Assembly (NCBI GenBank): GCA_023266955.1
Contig: JAHFOH010000003.1
Location: 1 to 16,122 of the forward strand
Origin: Nitrososphaerota archaeon
GTDB taxonomy: Archaea; Thermoproteota; Nitrososphaeria; Nitrososphaerales; JAHFOH01
Direction: 5' to 3'
Length of the DNA: 16,122 nt
Each line of letters starts with the position of its first letter. The first letter of the stretch is position 1. Below, piece after piece: positions 9,906-16,122 of this stretch. Made by a program: the position numbers and the translations under genes. Below the pieces are notes generated by a model. That model ran no database searches. It was not told where the DNA came from and saw only the letters and a list, made by a program, of their open reading frames with translations.

Positions 9906-10421
9906 ATGGTCGATACTGTGTACGTTACAGATCATAACCCAGCGCTATTCTTTGCCGCTCTGGCTGACCAGATCAAAGCTGGCTTCTACGCTGACGACAG
10001 TGTAGCTGGCCATCCACACTTCGATATACTCAATGAAGTAAAGCTTACACGAACCGATAAGCCAAGTCAACGCCATGATCACACAAAAGCCAACGAAGTT
10101 CACATTTCGGCGTGGCACAACACGAATCTGGTGCTGGATTATCAGGATGCAGTGCTTCAAGGCTTCGAAGTGGTGCCTGAAAGCATCAAGCTCGGCGATC
10201 CATACGCACCTCACTACCTCGTGATGAAGCGTGTTGGCCCGTCTGTGGAGACTGATAAAGAGATCAAGGCCTCTGGTTTGACTGGCTTCCAAGTCGATGC
10301 AATTGAAAGCGGCGTACCAGCATACAAGCCAGCAGAAGCTGACACGATGCCTGTTGATGCTGTAGAAGCGACAGTCAAAGCACGCCGTGGCGGACGCCCA
10401 GCAAAACCTAAGGAGGTTTGA
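9906..10421 (+). CDS. Hypothetical early protein with AT-hook-like tail, 171 aa
   Basis: First gene of the rightward block. Start ATG at 9906 follows AAGGAGA by 5-6 nt. An earlier in-frame start at 9783 lies upstream of the promoter and is excluded. Residues 1-125 look like a compact mixed alpha/beta domain (ALFFAALADQIKAGFYADD, HISAWHNTNLVLDYQD) not recognised. The C-terminus RRGGRPAKPKEV carries an AT-hook-like GGRPAKPK that may bind the DNA minor groove. It overlaps the next gene (TGATG). Function unknown; an early DNA-binding role is inference. Confidence 0.8.
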   Translation: MVDTVYVTDHNPALFFAALADQIKAGFYADDSVAGHPHFDILNEVKLTRTDKPSQRHDHTKANEVHISAWHNTNLVLDYQDAVLQGFEVVPESIKLGDPYAPHYLVMKRVGPSVETDKEIKASGLTGFQVDAIESGVPAYKPAEADTMPVDAVEATVKARRGGRPAKPKEV

Positions 10422-10765
10422 TGCCAAAGATTACCAAACAACGTGCAGCGTTCGATGACTTCGCCCGCACCATGCTGAAGTGTACCCTCGTGCAGAAGCT
10501 GCAAGAGGGTGGTAATGAACTGAGTGAAGACTTCCTACAGAAGATCGACATCGTGATCAGCAATGCTGATGTGAGTTCCCTGTCGAAAACCTCAGAGGAA
10601 GAGATGCTGAAACGTCTTGATTTCAAGACCTTTGAGAAGGTGGAGAAAATGCTCGGATCAGAAGATGTGAAAAAGACTCTGATTGCTGCACAAGAGGTCG
10701 GAGCCGCTGTTCAAGTGGAGATCTACGCTGTTCTGAATGAACTGTTTGGAGAGACACCAGCGTGA
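10421..10765 (+). CDS. Hypothetical helical protein, 114 aa
   Basis: Not recognised. ATG at 10421 overlaps the stop of the gene before it by one base and has AGGAGG 4-5 nt upstream. The sequence is almost entirely helical with a Lys/Glu-rich amphipathic pattern (FDDFARTMLKCTLVQKLQEG, SEEEMLKRLDFKTFEKVEKM), no transmembrane or metal motif. Followed by a terminator-like hairpin, so the first two genes may be expressed more than the rest. Confidence 0.78.
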   Translation: MPKITKQRAAFDDFARTMLKCTLVQKLQEGGNELSEDFLQKIDIVISNADVSSLSKTSEEEMLKRLDFKTFEKVEKMLGSEDVKKTLIAAQEVGAAVQVEIYAVLNELFGETPA

Positions 10766-10772
10766 GTGATTC

Positions 10773-10791
10773 GCCCCGGCGACGGGGCTTT
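10773..10791 (+). terminator. Weak intrinsic terminator
   Basis: GCCCC and GGGGC with loop GGCGAC, then only CTTTG. The short T-run suggests partial termination before the PhoH-like gene. Confidence 0.5.
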
Positions 10792-10806
10792 GCCTAGGAG
10801 GTGCAT

Positions 10807-11562
10807 TTGAAACGTACACAAGAAGCTGTACAGCTCGCCCGCGACGAAAAGAAACAGGCACGTGGGCGGACAATCAAGCCGAAGTTTGGTGAGCAACGCG
10901 AAGAGCAGATCAACAGCCGACCTTTGGTTCCCCTCAACGACAAACAACGCACCTACATCCATCTCATCAACGAATTTGACCTTGTGCTCGCCACTGGTTG
11001 GGCTGGTACATCGAAGACCTACATTCCTACTGTGATGGCGTGTGACGCCTACCTGCGTGGGGATATCAACAAGATTGTGTTCACACGTCCGAACATCTCG
11101 AACAGCAAGTCCCTTGGTATGTTCAAGGGTAGCGTAGTCGAGAAAATGGAAATGTGGCTGATGCCCGTTATGAACATCCTGCGTGATCGTTTGGGTGTGG
11201 GTGGTCTTGAGACTGCCATCAAGAACGGGAACATTCAGTTTGTGCCTATGGAAGTGATCAAGGGATTCAGTGCCGAGGATTGCTACTTCATCGTGGACGA
11301 GGGCGAAGACCTCAACGAAGAGGAAGCCAAGAAAATCGTCACCCGTCAAGGACGTAACTGCAAGATGATCATCTCTGGTGACGTGAGTCAGTCAGAGCTG
11401 AAAGAACGTAGTGGCCTGAAAATGCTGTTCAACATGATCGAGAAGTACCCGGCCATTAAGGCAGGCATCATCGATTTCAACAACATCAACGACATCGTTC
11501 GTTCAGACCAGTGCAAACAATGGGTAATCGCATTCAACAAAGAAGAAAAGGAGGCCAAATGA
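10807..11562 (+). CDS. phoH: PhoH-like ATPase, 251 aa
   Basis: A P-loop NTPase of the PhoH family, common in phages and linked to RNA or phosphate-stress functions, with the exact role unsettled. Walker A is GWAGTSKT (64-71), with Ser where Gly is usual. VFTRPNI (91-97) is followed by the Walker B stretch YFIVDEGEDL (160-169) and the sensor GDVSQ (191-195). Start TTG at 10807 is favoured because AGGAGG lies 5 nt upstream; a GTG at 10801 is too close to that site. The N-terminal 40 residues are charged. It overlaps the ClpP-like gene as ATGA. Confidence 0.9.
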   Translation: MKRTQEAVQLARDEKKQARGRTIKPKFGEQREEQINSRPLVPLNDKQRTYIHLINEFDLVLATGWAGTSKTYIPTVMACDAYLRGDINKIVFTRPNISNSKSLGMFKGSVVEKMEMWLMPVMNILRDRLGVGGLETAIKNGNIQFVPMEVIKGFSAEDCYFIVDEGEDLNEEEAKKIVTRQGRNCKMIISGDVSQSELKERSGLKMLFNMIEKYPAIKAGIIDFNNINDIVRSDQCKQWVIAFNKEEKEAK

Positions 11563-12251
11563 GCGAGCATGACGTTAACCGCATTATGGTTAGACAGAAC
11601 CACTCCAATGACTACATCATCCGCCTAGCTCGTGAGATCAGCGAGCCTGATGACTTCGCCGACGAATTCCAGCTTCTAGCTGGCGTTGGCCCGAACGATC
11701 AGATCAAGCTTCAAATCGTCTCTGGCGGCGGTAGTGTGAACACCTGTCACATGATCATCAAGGCCATGCAAGAATCCGAAGCCAAGATCATTGGCTGGAT
11801 TGGCCCAACCTGTGCTTCGGCTGCCGGTGCTATCGCTCTGGCCTGCGATGAATGGGAAGTGGACGAAATGTCTTCGCTCATGGTGCATACAGGCTCGTTC
11901 TCTCCGGGCTGGGGTAAATCTCAGGATGTTGTCGCAGCAGCGACGCATCAAGACAAAATGGTTACAAAATTCATTCGCATGACATACACTGGCTTCCTCA
12001 CAGAAGCAGAAATTCTGCAAGTGATTGACGGAAAAGAGTTTTGGTTTGAAGGCGATGAGCTGTGCGAGCGTCTAGCGAAATTCGCGGACTATCGTGACAA
12101 GGCTCGTGCCGAGATGATGGCGAATCTTCAACAACAATTAAGTGATGTTCAGAAGACCGTCCAACAGCTCACGGAAGCAGCACCGGACAAGGTAGAAGCT
12201 GCCCCTGTGAAACCGAAAAAACCAGTTGCAAAAATCACGCCAAAAGCGTAA
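11559..12251 (+). CDS. ClpP-like serine protease, 230 aa
   Basis: Member of the ClpP/crotonase-fold protease family. The oxyanion strand SGGGSV (55-60) is followed by the nucleophile context PTCASAAGA with S87, and MVH at 108-110 gives H110. The third acid is expected in the FLTEAEILQVIDGKE segment (about 135-150). After residue 180 comes a helical then Pro/Ala/Lys-rich tail (QQQLSDVQKTVQQL, VKPKKPVAKITPKA) not seen in ordinary ClpP. In many phages this family acts as head maturation protease, but here it lies next to PhoH and not near capsid genes. Start ATG at 11559 has AAGGAGG upstream. Confidence 0.88.
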   Translation: MSEHDVNRIMVRQNHSNDYIIRLAREISEPDDFADEFQLLAGVGPNDQIKLQIVSGGGSVNTCHMIIKAMQESEAKIIGWIGPTCASAAGAIALACDEWEVDEMSSLMVHTGSFSPGWGKSQDVVAAATHQDKMVTKFIRMTYTGFLTEAEILQVIDGKEFWFEGDELCERLAKFADYRDKARAEMMANLQQQLSDVQKTVQQLTEAAPDKVEAAPVKPKKPVAKITPKA

Positions 12252-12259
12252 ACTACTGT

Positions 12260-12292
12260 GGGCTGGGGCTTATGCCTCGGCCCATTATTTTT
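12260..12292 (+). terminator. Intrinsic terminator
   Basis: Ten-pair stem GGGCTGGGGC/GCCTCGGCCC (two G-T pairs) with loop TTAT, then ATTATTTTT. The strongest terminator in the window; it ends the early unit after the ClpP-like gene. Confidence 0.88.
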
Positions 12293-12312
12293 GCTTGTAT
12301 AAGGGGTTTGAT

Positions 12313-12501
12313 ATGCGAACAGAGCTTTTGCTACAAGAGTTTGATGCCTTGATGGACAGCCTAAAAGCCAAGGACTACGCCGACATCAAGATCTTCCGAA
12401 GCTACCTCAAACAGCGCTTGGAAGCCGACGACAAACGAATCAGTGATTATGGATGGGAGGAATCAGCTCGTCACGCTCAAGCGACAGGAGGCTGGCAATG
12501 A
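12313..12501 (+). CDS. Hypothetical small helical protein, 62 aa
   Basis: Not recognised. ATG at 12313 follows AAGGGG by 6 nt. Mostly helical and charged (LLLQEFDALMDSLKAKDYADIK). It overlaps the next gene as ATGA. No domain evident. Confidence 0.7.
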   Translation: MRTELLLQEFDALMDSLKAKDYADIKIFRSYLKQRLEADDKRISDYGWEESARHAQATGGWQ

Positions 12502-12767
12502 CAGCCCCCAAGATCACGGTGGTGTCGTTTGAACAGTTCTCCAATTACGAGTTCATTCCACCTGCAACGTTCTTCATCCAGAACGCCTTGGGCGAATACA
12601 TCTTCATCCACACGTCAAGTAGAGCCACAGCCCAAGAGTGGGTGAATGAGAACTACGGTAAAGGACGCTACACGGTGAAGGCAAGCAAGCTGCAAAAGGG
12701 TAAGGAGCTGGGAGAAGGAAGCAAGCCAGCATTCGGAACAGCCACACGAAGGGGCCAAAAACGATGA
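12498..12767 (+). CDS. Hypothetical protein, 89 aa
   Basis: Not recognised. Start ATG at 12498 overlaps the stop of the gene before it (ATGA), preceded by GGAGG. The N-terminal half is mixed with aromatic residues (VVSFEQFSNYEFIPPATFF); the C-terminal half is basic (KASKLQKGKELGEGSK, RRGQKR), so nucleic-acid binding is possible but unproven. It overlaps the dCMP deaminase as ATGA. Confidence 0.7.
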   Translation: MTAPKITVVSFEQFSNYEFIPPATFFIQNALGEYIFIHTSSRATAQEWVNENYGKGRYTVKASKLQKGKELGEGSKPAFGTATRRGQKR

Positions 12768-13159
12768 AATACGACGGAATGTACATGAGGATGGCACAGG
12801 CCGCTATGGCTGAGAGTCGCTGTCCTCGGCGTCAGGTGGGCTGCGTTGTGGTGTTGGAGAGTGGAATCATCGCTCCCGGATTCAACGGTCACGCCTCTGG
12901 TGGGCCAAACGTCTGGGAATTCAAGGAGGGCGGTGACCCTGAGGTGGTGCATGCCGAGCTTAACGCGCTGGGCAAGTGCCTCGAACAAGGATTGAGTGCA
13001 AAAGGCGCCACGGTCTACGTGACAGCCTCACCATGTCTTGAGTGTGCGAAACTGCTGGTCAGGGCCAAAGTGAAGCGTGTAGTCTATGAGTCTGAATATC
13101 GAATCCGCGATGGACTCGACTATCTCATCAAATACAACGTGGAGGTGGAGAAATGGTAG
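12764..13159 (+). CDS. Deoxycytidylate (dCMP) deaminase, 131 aa
   Basis: A zinc-dependent enzyme that turns dCMP into dUMP for dTTP supply. It has the HAE motif (H63-A-E65) with E65 as proton shuttle, and PCLEC (P90-C91...C94) for zinc. A conserved FNGHASG (40-46) precedes them. Length and layout fit small phage/bacterial cytidine-type deaminases. Nucleoside-level activity (cytidine deaminase) or a broader role is possible. It overlaps the next gene by 7 nt. It is the key sign that the right-hand block supports nucleotide metabolism. Confidence 0.9.
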   Translation: MKYDGMYMRMAQAAMAESRCPRRQVGCVVVLESGIIAPGFNGHASGGPNVWEFKEGGDPEVVHAELNALGKCLEQGLSAKGATVYVTASPCLECAKLLVRAKVKRVVYESEYRIRDGLDYLIKYNVEVEKW

Positions 13160-13497
13160 ACAGAGCAAAGATCCTTGACACACATCTGGCGGTGAACGCA
13201 GTATTTGCCGTCAAACAAGGACTCACGCGAAAGGAGATTGCTGCGTTGCGTCCGGCGTATGAGGCACTGTTCGACGTGCTGAACAACCCGGAAAAGTATC
13301 CTGACCCGGTGGCGACAGTTACCGAGATGGAATACAACCTACAAGACCTGTGGCATTTCCCGCGTGATGCGAAGTACCACAAATATCAACTGTGGATGAA
13401 GGGCTGCACCTGTCCGAAGCTGGACAACGCTGAGCTGATCGGTCACACCGAAGATCGGTATAGCGTCAGCGACTGCCCGTGGCACTGGAGGCATTAA
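13153..13497 (+). CDS. Hypothetical protein with a C-terminal Cys/His cluster, 114 aa
   Basis: Not recognised. ATG at 13153 lies inside the end of the dCMP deaminase gene with GGAG in front. Residues 1-55 are helical (HLAVNAVFAVKQGLTRKEIA). The C-terminal end has GCTCPKLDN followed by SDCPWHWRH, giving three Cys and two His that could bind a metal. Overlaps the ligase gene by one base (TAATG). Confidence 0.72.
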   Translation: MVDRAKILDTHLAVNAVFAVKQGLTRKEIAALRPAYEALFDVLNNPEKYPDPVATVTEMEYNLQDLWHFPRDAKYHKYQLWMKGCTCPKLDNAELIGHTEDRYSVSDCPWHWRH

Positions 13498-14594
13498 TGG
13501 AACAAACCCTTTACGGGTTGAACAAAGCTGGTGGATTCAAAATCTGGAGCATCGAAACCGATGAGCAGGGCCTGATCACCATTAAGCACGGTAAAGAGGG
13601 CGGCAAGCTCACCATCAAGTCTGAACAGGTGAAGGGTAAGAACATTGGACGATCCAATGAGACCACCCCGGCTGAACAGGCGGTGAGCGAAGCTGAATCA
13701 CGCGTCAAGACACAGATGGACAAGAACTACCGACCGAGCAAGGCCGAGCTGGAGGAAATTCCTTTGCTGCCAATGTTGGCACAGGACTTTCGGAAGCACG
13801 GAAGCAGGATAAAATTTCCCTGTTTCGGCTCGCCCAAACTGGATGGCCTGCGTTGTCTGGCTACGTGCAAGGTTGGGTATGTTGAGCTGAAAAGTCGCAC
13901 GGGGCAACTGTACAAGGTGAAACACGTTCAGAGTGATCTCTTGAAGATCATGGAACCGGGTGAAGTGTGGGACGGCGAGTTGTACATCCATGGTAAGAAG
14001 CTGCAAGAGATTCAGTCGGCAGTGAACAAGCCGAACGAAGATACGCCATATCTGACGTTCCAGATTTTCGATGTGGTTGTGGCAGATGAGACCTATGAAG
14101 AGCGGGCCAAGCGTTTCTTGCCAATCTCTTTTGCTATTCGCCGTGTAGAGTGGATCAAAGTGTTGCCTGTGTTGCCGATTCACGACGAAATTGAGATGAA
14201 GCGTCAACATGGCAAGGCTGTGGCTGAGGGCTACGAAGGGATCATGCTCCGTAACTATGTCGGTATGTACGAAAGCGGGAAGCGTAGCGCGGATCTCCAG
14301 AAGTACAAGGAGTTTCTGGACGAAGAGTTCTTGATCGTGGGCCACACCGTGGACAAGGAAGGCTGCATCGTCTACATCTGTAAGAACAACGTCAACGACT
14401 TGACATTTAACGTGATCATGGGCACCAAGGAAGAAAAGCAAGCCAACGCCTTGATCGGTGATACCTTCCATGGTAAAGTGCTCACAGTGAAGTTTCAAAG
14501 CCGGTACAAAGGCACGTTGCTTCCGCAATTCCCTGTTGGCGTGTGCTTCCGTGAAGGATACTGGCTAGACGGAGAATTCTTCCCAACTGAATAA
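13497..14594 (+). CDS. ATP-dependent DNA ligase, 365 aa
   Basis: Seals nicks in DNA during phage replication and repair using ATP. Motif I is SPKLDG, with the adenylated lysine at 114. Motif III DGELY is 159-163, IIIa FQIFDVV 188-194, motif IV EGIMLRN 247-253, and motif V DLQKYKEF 266-273 with two lysines. The C-terminal OB fold spans about 275-365. A roughly 80-residue N-terminal extension precedes the nucleotidyltransferase domain, with a WGR-like beta pattern (LNKAGGFKIWSIETDEQG). Length is close to that of small phage ligases. Start ATG at 13497 (TAATG) has GGAGG 5 nt upstream. Confidence 0.95.
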   Translation: MEQTLYGLNKAGGFKIWSIETDEQGLITIKHGKEGGKLTIKSEQVKGKNIGRSNETTPAEQAVSEAESRVKTQMDKNYRPSKAELEEIPLLPMLAQDFRKHGSRIKFPCFGSPKLDGLRCLATCKVGYVELKSRTGQLYKVKHVQSDLLKIMEPGEVWDGELYIHGKKLQEIQSAVNKPNEDTPYLTFQIFDVVVADETYEERAKRFLPISFAIRRVEWIKVLPVLPIHDEIEMKRQHGKAVAEGYEGIMLRNYVGMYESGKRSADLQKYKEFLDEEFLIVGHTVDKEGCIVYICKNNVNDLTFNVIMGTKEEKQANALIGDTFHGKVLTVKFQSRYKGTLLPQFPVGVCFREGYWLDGEFFPTE

Positions 14595-14604
14595 GGAGAA
14601 ACCG

Positions 14605-15030
14605 ATGACTTTCGAAGTAGTGTCAACGAAATCACTTCAAGCAGAAAGCCTGCGTCTGTTCATGCAAGCTCTGGGCTATGTTCCAGCTCGGGCCAACGGT
14701 GGCTTCTACACCGACAACCCGTTCATGGCTGCCCATCAGCAAGTGAGCACGGCGACTGCCATCAAACTGCACAACAAGGGCCGTACAGGCTGGCAAAGAC
14801 ATCGCGTTGAAGGCAGCGATCAGGTATGGTATCGTCCGAAAGGCCTGAACGTCAGCATTCTGTTGTCGGAGTACGGCCTGAATGTCGTGTTGACTGCCAA
14901 GCTAGTGAAGGAAGTGAAGTTCCAAGCCTCTCGCAAAGCACCAAACGGTCTGGTTTTCCCGCGTGATCCGCTGGCCAACCTGATCAAACCAAACGACCGC
15001 CGTTACCTGTCGTCGTTCGGTATCGCGTAA
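14605..15030 (+). CDS. Hypothetical protein, 141 aa
   Basis: Not recognised. ATG at 14605 follows AAGGAGA. The sequence MTFEVVSTKSLQAES, then a mixed fold with VPARANGGFYTDNP and GRTGWQRHRVEG, looks soluble and basic in the second half. It is cotranscribed with the ligase 10 nt upstream and closed by the terminator at 15036. Confidence 0.75.
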   Translation: MTFEVVSTKSLQAESLRLFMQALGYVPARANGGFYTDNPFMAAHQQVSTATAIKLHNKGRTGWQRHRVEGSDQVWYRPKGLNVSILLSEYGLNVVLTAKLVKEVKFQASRKAPNGLVFPRDPLANLIKPNDRRYLSSFGIA

Positions 15031-15035
15031 TACCT

Positions 15036-15060
15036 GCCCGCCCACAAGGCGGGCTTCTTT
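15036..15060 (+). terminator. Intrinsic terminator
   Basis: Perfect 7-bp stem GCCCGCC/GGCGGGC with loop CACAA, then TTCTTTAT. Ends the ligase unit. Confidence 0.85.
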
Positions 15061-15085
15061 ATACCCGTAAAGCAGGAGAAAGGTC

Positions 15086-15520
15086 ATGGAATATAACTAC
15101 GAGCTGCTACAGCGCGCCACCAACTTCGCCATCGAGGCTCATGGTGATCAGATGTACGGCGACAAGCCATACCTATACCATCTGTCGCAGGTGGAGAACA
15201 ACGTCATTCGCGTTCTGGGTGTTGACGCATTCAAGGAACGCATCGTAGCGATGCTGCACGACGTCATCGAAGACACGGATGTCGCGTGGTTTGAACTCGT
15301 GGGTATGTTTGGGAAGGAAATCACCGATGCAGTGCAGGCCATGAGCAAGATCGATGGTGAGGACTACTACGACTACATTGCTCGTTGTCGTGCCAACCCT
15401 ATTGCATTGCTGGTCAAGAAGTGCGACACTATGGCCAACCTGACGCAAAGCTTCACCGAGCAGCGTCACAAGGGTATCATCAAATATACAACGCAGTTAC
15501 AACTGCTGGAGGCAAAATGA
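15086..15520 (+). CDS. HD-domain hydrolase, MESH1/SpoT-hydrolase-like, 144 aa
   Basis: Looks like a stand-alone HD hydrolase of the RelA/SpoT hydrolase type (MESH1-like), which removes pyrophosphate from (p)ppGpp. Visible metal ligands fit: H32 in YLYHLSQV, H58-D59 in AMLHDVIEDTD and D114 in KKCDTMANLT. The N-terminus AIEAHGDQMYGDKPY (15-29) matches the family. E62-D63 follow HD as in hydrolases. No synthetase domain is present. The start ATG at 15086 has AGGAGA upstream. It could instead act on other nucleotides. Overlaps the membrane-protein gene as ATGA. Confidence 0.88.
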   Translation: MEYNYELLQRATNFAIEAHGDQMYGDKPYLYHLSQVENNVIRVLGVDAFKERIVAMLHDVIEDTDVAWFELVGMFGKEITDAVQAMSKIDGEDYYDYIARCRANPIALLVKKCDTMANLTQSFTEQRHKGIIKYTTQLQLLEAK

Positions 15521-15687
15521 TCTTCATCCTGTCTTACCTATTCGTTGGCTTTGCCAGTTACTGGTTTGTCGCTCCGAGCGACGGGATCACCTTTGATGAC
15601 GTTCCAAAGTGGGCGATTGCTATCGCATCCCTGCTGTGGGCTGTTATCTGGCTGCCTGTCCTGTTGTACAAGATCGGCAACCGATGA
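15517..15687 (+). CDS. Small two-segment membrane protein, 56 aa
   Basis: ATG at 15517 overlaps the HD gene stop, with GGAGG upstream. Two hydrophobic stretches (about 2-17, IFILSYLFVGFASYWF; and about 32-51, IAIASLLWAVIWLPVLLY) are joined by a polar loop, so both ends could face the same side. Size resembles small holins or inner-membrane proteins, but the context (nucleotide genes, no lysin) does not support a holin. Overlaps the next gene as ATGA. Confidence 0.78.
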   Translation: MIFILSYLFVGFASYWFVAPSDGITFDDVPKWAIAIASLLWAVIWLPVLLYKIGNR

Positions 15688-16122
15688 AGCTGACCCCAAA
15701 CCAGCTCTATCGGGCCTATGTGGATGGTGAGGGTAAAGGCCCGTTCTTCACGAGCGACCTGCACTTTCACCATTCCAACATCTGCAAGTATGAGCCACGC
15801 CCGTGGACGACTGATACCCAGACTGCCGAGATCATTGATCGGTGGAACAATCGTGTCGGTTGGGATGATGATGTCTATCATCTGGGCGACTTCACCTTCC
15901 TGTATCGTAAGGGACTGGGAGAAGTACTGGACGTTATGAGCCAGCTTCATGGACGAATCCACTTCATCCGTGGTAACCATTGTGATCCTTTGCTCTGGAA
16001 GCTGATCGAGCAGCAAAACCTGCCGTTCGTCGAATGGATCAAGGACTATCACGAAATGTCTGTACAAGGGCAGAAGATTGTACTATGCCACTATCCGATG
16101 GAATCGTGGAATGGTATGGCTC
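15684..16122 (+). CDS. Calcineurin-like metallophosphoesterase, N-terminal part (runs off right edge)
   Basis: The first 146 codons of a two-metal phosphoesterase. Motifs in order are SDLHFHH (24-30, D-x-H), HLGDF (66-70, GD), RGNHC (96-100, GNH) and CHYP (135-138). The final GHxH motif is expected beyond the window. Phage members act as small phosphatases or cyclic-nucleotide/ADP-ribose-type hydrolases, so the substrate is open. ATG at 15684 overlaps the membrane gene stop. Because it reaches the window edge its length is unknown. Confidence 0.9.
   Translation, partial: MKLTPNQLYRAYVDGEGKGPFFTSDLHFHHSNICKYEPRPWTTDTQTAEIIDRWNNRVGWDDDVYHLGDFTFLYRKGLGEVLDVMSQLHGRIHFIRGNHCDPLLWKLIEQQNLPFVEWIKDYHEMSVQGQKIVLCHYPMESWNGMA

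Noticed and set aside
10723..11349. Minus-strand open frame of 208 codons opposite the PhoH-like gene
   Set aside because: The plus-strand frame carries clear Walker A and B motifs; the antisense frame has no ribosome site.
13698..14528. Minus-strand open frame of 276 codons opposite the ligase
   Set aside because: Shadow of the ligase gene; no start signal and no recognisable domain.
15517..15687. Holin call for the small membrane protein
   Set aside because: No lysin or spanin nearby and the neighbours are nucleotide-metabolism genes; two hydrophobic segments alone are not enough.

Overview
The window is part of a tailed double-stranded DNA phage genome (Caudoviricetes). The evidence is a large terminase ATPase, a tail-fibre gene with typical fibre repeats and a collagen-like segment, a dense phage-encoded tRNA array, and a compact right-hand block carrying PhoH-like ATPase, ClpP-like protease, dCMP deaminase, ATP-dependent DNA ligase, HD hydrolase and metallophosphoesterase. 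The host cannot be read from the sequence. Shine-Dalgarno sites (AAGGAG/GGAGG) and sigma70-type promoters point to an ordinary Gram-negative-like bacterial host, which is inference.

Layout. (1) 1-5110, minus strand: a virion block transcribed leftward: small structural protein, 678-aa tail fibre, five small fibre or decoration-type proteins, then the start of terL running off the left edge. Genes abut or overlap by one base (TAATG). (2) 5156-8500, minus strand: an array with about 22 recognisable tRNAs (Val, Gly, Thr, His, Pro, Tyr, Asn, Cys, Met or Ile2, Ala, Phe, Glu, Asp, Arg, Trp, Gln, Leu x2, Ser x2, Lys and one unassigned), several degenerate tRNA-like elements, structured spacers and two small genes. 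Two internal sigma70-like promoters are visible. (3) 8513-9203, minus strand: two small genes, one possibly the small terminase, behind a near-consensus promoter. (4) 9232-9900: a small zinc-ribbon gene, a roughly 330-nt strongly structured non-coding leader, and a pair of divergent promoters with nearly the same sequence. (5) 9906-16122, plus strand: a rightward block of early or metabolic genes, many overlapping as ATGA, with three intrinsic-terminator-like hairpins.

How it fits together. The divergent promoters near 9794-9877 separate the leftward tRNA/virion arm from the rightward nucleotide-metabolism arm. The rightward block looks like takeover and replication support: nucleotide supply (dCMP deaminase), nick sealing (ligase), an RNA/ATP-linked PhoH protein, a protease, and a MESH1-like HD protein that could remove (p)ppGpp. 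The tRNA array could make translation independent of host tRNA supply, with 18 amino acids clearly covered by anticodon, 19 if the Leu anticodons are taken at face value, and 20 if the CAU tRNA is Ile2.

Most worth a second look: tRNAs whose body does not match the anticodon (an Asn GUU tRNA with a long variable arm, two Leu-anticodon tRNAs without one), the series of decayed or unusual tRNA-like elements, the structured leader at 9489-9773 with a possible leader peptide, a leader hairpin at 9108-9127 whose loop copies the 16S anti-Shine-Dalgarno sequence, and a hairpin that can hide the ribosome site between the tRNA array and the virion genes.
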